64,000 nucleotides of DNA, from contig KV748178.1 of assembly GCA_001692895.1 (NCBI GenBank), positions 1,040,536-1,104,535 on the forward strand, written 5' to 3'. Shown in pieces: positions 56,271-64,000 of the stretch; the stretch's first letter is position 1, and each line of letters begins with the position of its first letter. The position numbers and the translations under genes are program-made. The DNA comes from Cenococcum geophilum 1.58 (Eukaryota > Ascomycota > Dothideomycetes > Gloniales > Gloniaceae). The notes beneath the pieces are model-generated. The model searched no databases, was not told the DNA's origin, and worked only from the letters and a program-made list of their open reading frames with translations.

Positions 56271-56661
56271 AAAGTCGTAATACTTGGCGTGGTGTTAAAC
56301 TTAAGGTACCTCGCTACTGCAGTAGCAGAGACACAGTAGATTAACTACTCACTAAAATATAGCGCCCCCGTTGCTATAGTAGCTACTATAGTAATAGAGA
56401 TACCCTATATTTATAAATTTAGATTCTATATACAGTATAGCTTGCGAATTTGACGCGCTTACTGATCTAGAGGAGCTTTCGGATTAGAAAGTCGCCAAAT
56501 TGACTAAATAATTGCGTTAGAATTAGATTTAAGCTTTAGCTTAGATATATTCTACGGCCTTTAGATTTAATCTAAAGTTACAACCAAACGTTCCCTAAGA
56601 TTTAATATAGGGATCTCTCCCTAAGGATCTGGTTTAATTATGAGGTTTAAAAAGGGGTTAT

Positions 56662-56760
56662 AATTTAGTTAAATTTATAAGATTATATTCTAAAGTCCTC
56701 GTGGCGTAGTAGTATAGTACGTTCTACCTTTTGCTATAATTTAGAGCTAGCCTAACATAA
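56662..56760 (+). repeat. tRNA-like / SINE-like unit 2
   Basis: TAAATTTATAAGATTATA is followed by TGGCGTAGTAG (56702-56712), again an exact A-box match, and GTATAGTACGTTCTAC. The B-box position reads GAGCTAGCC. It is the same family as unit 1, about 490 bases away. Confidence 0.45.
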
Positions 56761-56935
56761 TTAAAACTTAACATAGAAGAGCCGATATGCTTAGTATATA
56801 GTGCTAAGATTTCGTTAAATATATAACTTTAGGTGTTACAGGACACGTATAAAAATATAAGCTTAATTTAAAGCCTTACTAACGCCTAATTTAATAGGAA
56901 ACGACCTTCTTTTTTAATATTTTTAATATTTTTAA

Positions 56936-57011
56936 TACGCGATAAGTGGGAATTAAACCCATTACGCCTAGGAGTTAAATACGCGACGTCTAATTGCTTA
57001 ATCTGGCTAGG
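56936..57011 (-). other. tRNA-like fragment with B-box
   Basis: On the minus strand GGTTTAATTCC (RIP form of GGTTCAATTCC) is followed by CACTTATCGCG. Upstream is an anticodon-arm-like CGTCGCG. A matching acceptor stem at the 5' side was not found because the minisatellite begins there. It is likely a truncated tRNA or SINE piece, possibly Arg-type by the TCG triplet, which is speculative. Confidence 0.35.
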
Positions 57012-57017
57012 AGGCTC

Positions 57018-57244
57018 GGCGGCGATATAATAGGGCTTAATAATATAATGAGGCTCAACGGTAATATAATAAGACTTAGTAATATAATGAAACTCAACAA
57101 TATAATAAGGCTTAGCAACGTAATAAGGCTCGGCAACGTAATAAGACTTAACAATGTAATAAGGCTTAGCAACGTAATAAGGCTTAGCGGTAATGTAATA
57201 AAACTTAATAATATAATAAGTTTTAGTGACGTAATAAGGCTTAG
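57018..57244. repeat. Minisatellite of ~21-24 bp units
   Basis: About ten copies of ATAATAAGGCTTAGCAACGTA-type units, mostly 21 bp. Reading frames on both strands across it are by-products of the repeat. Confidence 0.9.
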
Positions 57245-57810
57245 GGCCGGGCAACGAGGGGAAGATTTAAGGTTGCTTAGTTACTAATGCCTAATAGCGA
57301 AATCCAACAGTATAGTACTGCTATTAAGGTGTTCTAATACGGGTAGGTTATATAAAGGTTTTGTCCATAATATATTTAATATATCCCAAAAGTCTACCTT
57401 TTACTTATCTTTAAGGTTAAATTTTTAGCCTATAATGAATTAAATATTATAGTCGGTAAGAGCACGATAAATAATAGTATATTTTGCCCTGTTATTCTTA
57501 GAACTATTAAACATAAAATAGTAGGTAGTCTATTAACTTATATCTATTAGTGCCGGCTAATAAAGTGCCTTTAAAACGTACCAATATCGATAATAGCCCT
57601 TTTATTTTGTAGTATAATAAGCTTAATAGCAACAGGGTTTCGGTCCTTATAATTAAGCATATTTGTCTAGCGGAGCCAAGTTTACCAATTATTCCAGTCA
57701 GTATTATATTATAGGTTGATTTAATATCTTATACTAATAGAAAAAGGCAGAAGGCAGATTAAATGGAATAATTAGGGTACGCTTTTCTTCGCCGTTAGGG
57801 ATTTTATATA
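57245..57810. other. Spacer, no gene seen
   Basis: AT-rich with no element ends and no protein similarity that I recognise. Confidence 0.4.
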
Positions 57811-57945
57811 GACGTCGCATAGCGTACAGGTAGGAGCTGGTGGTCGTTAAGACATTATAGGCAGTAGTGAAAGTTTTATACGGGATAGTAAGATCTCAAA
57901 AACTACTACTAACAGTTCCCCTTTACAGCAGACAACTATGTATAT
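57811..57945 (+). repeat. Dispersed repeat, copy 2 (partner at 6270-6400)
   Basis: Collinear with 6270-6400: GACGTCGCATAG, GGATAGTAAGATCTC and CAGACAACT in the same order and spacing. This copy keeps more G/C. Confidence 0.55.
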
Positions 57946-58549
57946 ACTCTATAACTGTGTAATCAGTAGACGAAAGCAGTAGTTATAAACATTAGTTTAT
58001 TTATTTTAATGCCGTCTTACTTCTTATAACAATTTAAGATATAGAGGGAGCTTTAGTTACGGGATAATCCTCTTATATACCGATTAGGCTTTTAAAATAA
58101 TAAAGATGGCATATATATATAGTCTATTAGTAGAGAGGATATACCTTAATAGGAATTGTTAATATATATTAGGAACGAGAGTTAGTAGGGTTATAAGCTG
58201 GATTACTTAATAGGTGTTAAGGTAGTTAGTAGCTAGAGTAATATTAATCCGGATAAAATTTAAACTTTTTAAGGTTTAGTTAGTTATAAGGTAGTTAATA
58301 CTAAGATAATATATTATAAAATATTAAATAGTTGTATATTGTCTATATATATATACATTATACTAAGACATACTCTTATTGCAGGGGGTTACTACTTTAA
58401 CTATACCAGCTACGCTATTTTTATTACATCATTATTAGCCTACTAAGTAGGTTAGGCTTTAAACACTTTATAGAACTTATTAATCGTTATCCTTTTAGTT
58501 ATTATACGCCTTGCTAACATAACTATATTAATCGGGTTCTACTTATTTA
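57946..58549. other. Spacer, no gene seen
   Basis: Decayed AT-rich DNA downstream of the SNF2-like relic, with no recognisable element or frame. The end of that relic may extend into its right part. Confidence 0.4.
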
Positions 58550-61500
58550 TACTATACGTTATTAACACAATAACTACTAGCGCTAGCTGTCCAGATCTAG
58601 CAGCTCGGCCAAATACTTACACCTCTATATTTACTATTATCGCCAGTTTAAGTAAATAGACTCTATACATAGAGACTAAATTTAGACCCTCTCCTCTAAC
58701 TCTTTAGTTAATAATAAGAAACTGGACTATATTATTCTGGTAAGGACCGCCTATTAGAATACGAAACGCTTTATAAATATCCTCTTAGTCTTTTAGGGAT
58801 ATCCTAAACTCTATCTAGCAAACAGTTAAATATTTAAACTAGCTAAGCCTTTTATAGAAATACTATATTATATTATTAGTAACAGTTTACCACTAGTCTA
58901 ATAGCTAATTTATAAGGCGTAATAGCGTATATGCCGCTGGTTCGTAACTACTAAACAGTAGTCTCTTATTAGGATTTCTTTTAAGTACTTTATTAACGTA
59001 TTTTATAATTCTATTCAGTTTCCCAGAGTTAGTAATTATGCTCTAATTCTTTTAAAGTGGATTCTCGTCTAAAGGTTTATTCTATTTTTTGCTGCGGAAC
59101 TCATTAACTATCTACTTTAGCTTTATTCTAACTTTTGTCTCATCCTTTCACTACACATTCTACCACTCATCTCCTACCTTAGCTAGGCCTAGAAAGATAG
59201 TAAAAATTTTTAATAAGTAACTAGCTCCCTCTAAAAATTAATCTATATTAAAGACGGGTTCTTCTTTTTTTCTTCCTTTAGCTTTCCAGTATTTAAAAGC
59301 TTTATTTAGCTGTTTAAAAGCTTTTAAGGATGCTCTACACCAGAGCTTCTTAATATACGGTTTAAATATTAAATCGTTTATTACATAGCAGTCTTAGTAG
59401 ACGACCAGTGGTAGCTCATTAATTACCCTCCCATTAAACTATCGGTCTTTCCCTATCCTACGCATAATCAAAACCTTTATAATCAAAAAGAAGCATTCTT
59501 TAAAGCCCGTAATAACCTTATTTAGAAAAGAAGAGTAATTAGCTACTCTTAGCTTTTTATATTTAATTAACGCTTTAACATTACAATTATTAATTAATTT
59601 TATATTTAGGGAATCCGTCCAATTAGGGGCCCTAAAAATTTCCAAGGCGGGAATTAGACTTATAAAACCTTCACTAGTTAGCATACCGGAAGTAAACACT
59701 ACTAAAGGTTAAGAGGTATAGTAGGTTATTTTACCATTACCGTCCTTATAAGACCGGCCCAGGCGTTAGAAGCGAGGAAATACTGCTTAATTATTATATA
59801 CTTGTTTGGCGATTTTTATCAAATAACCTGTCTCTAACCTATCTATATAGAACTTATCGGCAAAAATCCCACTAACGATATAATAAGGACCACCATCTTT
59901 ATAGAGATTAAAAATGGTTTTATACTGTTTTTAAGCGGTCTAGGTTATTGCCTAAGTTTATAAGGTCGTAATTATAAGATATAAAGCCAATCTTGGGTCC
60001 ATTTTCCACTAGACTACTTCGCCTTCTCCTTTATATTTTATAGGTTTAAGAATATCCCTATCTTTATTTATAAAATTGTACTTCTTTATACTAGACCTAA
60101 TAAAAGCCATATAGCGCACGCGGACTTATAGTTTGCCTCTAGAAATAAAATTATTTAGTTTTAAGGTCTTAAACTATAATTCGACGTCTTTAACCGCTTA
60201 GGGCAGTAGATTCTATCTAGTAATGTATATAGTTAGTCCTACTAGCCAGTTAAAAAAATTTCTGGCGATACTTCCCTTAATACAACAGCACTGTAATATA
60301 CTATCCATTTAACTCGGGCATTGGGCGTTAGGTAGCTATAGGTGTTTATCTATATTAGGGGCAAGGTAAAGACTTTTATTTTTACCTTTTTAATTTTTCT
60401 AATTAAGCTAGTTAAGGTTAATCTTAGTTATTAACACGCCGGTATACCAAATTAAAAGCATTTAAAGTGTCTTGCCTAAACCCATTATATCCACAAAAAA
60501 GGTTCTACCTAGGGTTACACAATTAAAAAAAGTATAGGTAACACTAAGCAGCTAATATGTCTATATAGCTTTACCCTTTTTTATACCATATAAGTAGAAG
60601 GTTATATCTTAAAGAGTGTTACAAATAGTTAACGGAAACAAGAGGAACTGCAGCGCCTTTACCTATAATATTGGGTTAATATATACTTCTCGCACGTCCT
60701 TTAGGTAATTAACTTCCTAATTAACCTCCTTAATTTTATCCTCGTACTTATCTTCTGGTTTCTTATTAGTTAAAATAGGGTTAATTAAGGCGTTAAAGTG
60801 GCGGCGCTCCCATATACGGTTAAGATTAATTTCCCCAATATAAATTAGGTTAGGGTTATTATTCATATCCTTAAATAATATATCGATAAACATTTTATAA
60901 TTAGACTTTGGCTATTTATCACACCATCCTTTTATTTTATCCCATAGCATTATCTCAAATATTTATACTTTATCTAGATCTACGCCTTTTAAGAGCTCTA
61001 ATTCATCTAGTAGGGGCTAGTCTTTACTACTATGGGTCCAGCTATAAGTAGTTTTAATTATAGCCGGCCGTATAGCTAATAATGCATTAGTAGGTATAGG
61101 TGGCGTGGACTTTAGGGTTAACATAGGCTTTAGATTTAACTATTTAGGTATAAGTGGCGTAGACTCTAGGGTTAATTACTCATAACTACTTTAACCTAGG
61201 GTAGGTATATCTATTCTTCTCCTAGTTGGCACCGGTTATATAATATTAGGGTTAGAATTAGACTCGGAATTACCCTTATTAAATCTTATACTTATAAACG
61301 TACGTTAGATAACTCTATATAATATTATACAATCTTATAAATTATAAAGTCTCTTACGCTTTATAATCCGATTAGGATCTTTAATTCTAATTATAATTAT
61401 ATTAAGTCCGGCCTTCTTTACAGAAAGCACCGTAAATGCTAGGTTTATATAGTTAAGAATTAGTATACTAGTAGTTAGATCTACTATAGTCCAGCTATCC

Positions 61501-62225
61501 CTATATTCATCCACCAAGAAGTTTTTACTTATTACGGCCTGCAGCTTATTATATCCACAGTAATATACATTAATTTTCTCTAGAGAATTAGATAATAGAT
61601 GCTTATGCTTAGTTTTTAATACAAATCTATATAGAATGGGGGCCCTAGTAAATGGCGTTTTATTTAGGTAACTGTATATAGTAAAGCTCATTTTATAGAA
61701 TAGTATAGGTGTAGTATTTAGCTGTTATAGGGCTTTAATAGACAGATTACTAAGCACCCAGGTAGCCTTAGAGGTTGCCCTTAATCTAGATAAGTCAACA
61801 GACTACTCTCTAGAAGATAAGGCGCCACGCTTTTAAACAGCATTAGTTATTATAACCTCTACGCCTCCACATCTATTAGTTATTACGTATCGCTATATAG
61901 ATTTTTTGGCGGTAATAGCGAAAGCTTTAAACTCTAATGGCAGATTGGATCTCTTAAACACGTGCCCATACTTAGTATTAAGAAGGTTAAAGACTATATG
62001 CTTAACTCCATTTCGCATAGGTCTAGATATTAGCAACCTACCGCTAAACACTTTATTGATTTCGCTAGCACAGTATTAAAGGATTTCGCTATATATTTTT
62101 TCGTTAATTATAAGTCCTTACTGCAGCTTTAGACCACTTATTTACAATAAGTTTTTATTAGTCGCAGTAGTTAAGTACTAACTAGATTCTGGATATGGCG
62201 CCGCTATTATAGTTAGGGACCCTAT
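58550..62225 (-). pseudogene. SNF2-type helicase/ATPase relic
   Basis: Minus-strand translation runs nearly continuously from about 62225. The stretch from Met at 61691 (MSFTIYSYLNKT) to 61335 is still free of stops, as is 59699-59439. Motif I reads Asp-Ile-Met-Gly-Leu-Gly-Lys-Thr at about 60467-60495, the DxMGLGKT signature of SNF2 ATPases. A Leu-Ala-Pro-Asn element (motif Ia) follows near 60360, and a carboxyl helicase segment (YVNKVLKRNPNKRLLFSSYEP) lies near 58930-59035. Readable frame upstream of 61691 suggests the start is near 62200. Known members remodel chromatin or act in DNA repair. Multiple TAA/TAG stops make it a pseudogene. Confidence 0.75.
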
Positions 62226-62658
62226 ATATTTATAAGCGGGTAAAAGCTTAATATAGAATAGTATAGAGTAACTTATAAAGACAGTAGAGTAAATAATATA
62301 TTAGATAATTAGCAATAATATAATAAGACAATCCTAATAGTTATAATAAGAAGGTATGTTAATAGTGTTAACTTAAGACAATAGCGGATGCTAATAAGAG
62401 TAATCTAAGAGTAATATAAGAAATAGAATGGAATGCGAGTCTTAACGCAAGAAGTAGAATAAGATATAAGCTTTAATATAGGCAGTAGAATAAAATATAA
62501 AACTTAGAGTAAGAAACGGAACAAAAGGTACATAGCGAAATAAGATATAAGATTTGCGCTACTAACTAAGTAAATAATAATAAGAGAGCTAATAATTCTA
62601 TTCTTCGTATTATAACTAGTTAGTAAAGCAGCTCTAAAGAGGTGGGGAAACAAGTTTA
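62226..62658. other. Upstream region with weak internal repetition
   Basis: No gene. Degenerate words of GCAGTAGAATAARATATAA type recur near 62450-62560 at about 40-base spacing. Confidence 0.4.
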
Positions 62659-62981
62659 GGATAATCTAAGACATTAAAAAATGTCTAAGATTGTACGAAA
62701 AAGTAAAATATAATATGGCATTTTATTCCGCAAGTGTAAGGTAAGGCAAAATACATAGTAGAGAGAGGTAGGGGGATAATCTAAGACATTATAAAAGGTC
62801 TAAGATTGTATAAAAAAAAGTAAAATATAATATAGTATTTTATCCTATAAGCGCAAGATAAGGTAAAATGTATAGTAGAGAAAGGTAGGGGGATAATCTA
62901 AGATATTATAAAAAGTCTAAGATTGTACAAAACAAAGTAAAATATAATATGGTATTTTATCCTATAAGCGTAAGATAAGGC
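62659..62981 (+). repeat. 115-117-bp tandem array, three units
   Basis: Units start at GGATAATCTAAGA (62659, 62774, 62891); the third is partial. Each begins with a near-palindrome (AATCTAAGACATT...AATGTCTAAGATT) able to form a hairpin, followed by AAAATATAATATRGYATTTTAT. The array lies upstream of the SNF2 relic. No coding content. Confidence 0.85.
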
Positions 62982-63500
62982 TTTAGGATACCCTTTCACC
63001 TAAAGTATAACCCATTTTTAAGCTATGTTACTAATAAAGCAACTTTTTTTTAGGTAAGCTGTTATATCTACTGCACAGGCAACCTAAAACTAGTATCCTA
63101 GATCCTACTCATAGCTACTACGCCTTATATTAAAGATATTTACTAAACTTATTTATATATAGGTCCCGTAGTCCAAATTATATATCAAGCTATCTACAAC
63201 ACAGCTATTATTACTCTAGCCCTATAATACCGTACTCTTATTTATATACCTTTTTCTTCTATTTCCTGCTATTATCTACTTAATTTTTTAAACTTCCATA
63301 GCTGCCTAAACTAACACCACAGCCTCTTTGTTTTTAAAAATATAACTATATTAAGCTTAGCTTAGCCTTAATTTCTCTTCAAAAATACGGCTACGTCAAG
63401 CTTGCCTTGGCCTCAATTTCTCTAAACATACACTGCTTAGAAATATATCCCGCCTTATATAACTACTATAAGCTCTACCTATAATATAGCGTTTAGTGCC
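62982..63500. other. Spacer with a 43-bp tandem duplication
   Basis: 63336-63378 and 63381-63423 are the same 43-bp sequence. The first copy carries many C-to-T and G-to-A changes (TACGGCTACGTCAAG has become TATAACTATATTAAG) and one transversion. No gene was recognised. Confidence 0.6.
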
Positions 63501-64000
63501 CTAGCGCGGAGCGGGCTCTCTTAAAAGCTGTATTATAATACCTTCTAGAGACTAGATACCTAAAGCTTCTTTAGCCGCTACAAATAAGGGAGATACCAAT
63601 ATGCAAATTAACGGTGGTATACTAGGTAGAAATGGCCCTAATCTTCGCGAGCTAGGGTAGGATGTTAAGGTTAAGCTAGCCAATCTATAGACTAACCTAA
63701 ATAACCCGTTCTTTTCTGCCAAATTATTTAAAGAGCTCTAACTGTATTTTAGCTCTCCGCACCCTAGTAGTATATAGGCTTATACTAATATGTCTGTTTA
63801 ACAGGAAACCAAAGGTATTAAAAGAAATTCTAGAAATAAACTTTTAAAAGCCGTTAAAGATAAGTAGTTAGCCTGTAAGATATAGGCTTTCTATTTAATT
63901 ACTTCGCGGGCTTTAAATTATCTATATTATTGCCGATACCCATTATCTGGCCTAACCCTCTAGCGTTACCTTAATGATAAATATAAGACTTCCAGGCGGC
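63500..64000 (+). pseudogene. Unidentified decayed reading frame, runs off the right edge
   Basis: A plus-strand frame reads through 63601 (MQINGG, then NGPNLREL near 63635, NPFFSAKLFKEL near 63707 and FYLITSRALNYLYYCRY near 63890) with TAG/TAA stops at likely Gln/Trp codons. Open frame also extends upstream of the 63601 ATG, so the true start is uncertain. I do not recognise the family. Its codon pattern looks like a real but RIP-hit protein. Confidence 0.45.

Noticed and set aside
57018-57244. CRISPR-like array
   Set aside because: Units are contiguous 21-24-bp repeats without unique spacers, in a eukaryotic repeat context.
56886-57287. Reading frames of 60-122 codons on both strands
   Set aside because: They coincide with the 57018-57244 minisatellite and are complementary artefacts of its 21-bp unit.

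Overview
The window looks like a repeat-rich, heterochromatic stretch of a filamentous ascomycete (Pezizomycotina) genome that has been heavily hit by repeat-induced point mutation (RIP). It is extremely rich in TA, CA/TG dinucleotides are depleted in the repeats, and CG dinucleotides survive. Reading frames of recognisable fungal transposons can be followed for kilobases. They are interrupted almost only by TAA/TAG at Gln or Trp positions, with Arg-to-stop/Lys, Gly-to-Arg/Ser and Asp-to-Asn changes. I see no gene that looks intact. The organism call is an inference from the element families and the mutation pattern; I cannot name a species.

Layout. 1-4946: left-truncated Ty3/gypsy element on the minus strand, with its 5' LTR at 4587-4946. 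4947-9997: decayed intergenic DNA with an LTR-like relic, a dispersed repeat, a direct duplication, a CTAC microsatellite and minisatellites. 9998-16680: a pair of inverted arms enclosing two Tc1/mariner (DD34E) elements (10258-12300 and 13062-15461, both with TA duplications) and a foldback element (12303-12910). 16750-17970: a LINE reverse-transcriptase relic split by a solo LTR (17127-17389, duplication CGTAC). 17970-19800: a Ty1/copia fragment. 19819-25389: a structurally complete copia element (duplication CGTAT), inserted in an LTR-like sequence, with one 1,625-codon frame. 26141-32306: a chromodomain Ty3/gypsy element on the minus strand. 32311-34151 and 50269-53560: relics of an unidentified repetitive host gene, separated by 34157-50263. 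That interval is a chromodomain Ty3/gypsy element (duplication TTACG) with a second copy of the same family nested inside it in the same orientation (35801-43751, duplication AATAA).

53561-64000 is a gene-derived but equally mutated segment. It holds an NFX1/ZNFX1-type helicase relic (54302-55490, plus), minisatellites and tRNA-like fragments (55585-57244), an SNF2-type helicase relic (58550-62225, minus), a 115-bp tandem array (62659-62981) and an unidentified decayed reading frame running off the right edge.

Functionally this reads as a transposon graveyard: successive nested insertions, each later RIP-mutated, with no evidence of a working operon or pathway. The insertion order can be read: copia into an LTR-like relic, gypsy into the decayed host gene, then gypsy into gypsy. 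One small CA-rich insertion (about 44544-44744) seems to have escaped RIP. The most distinctive items are the two-level self-nested gypsy with perfect duplications, the very long gag frame of that family (about 1,000 codons, with some 650 codons beyond the zinc knuckle), and the foldback element that shares a TA with a Tc1 element.
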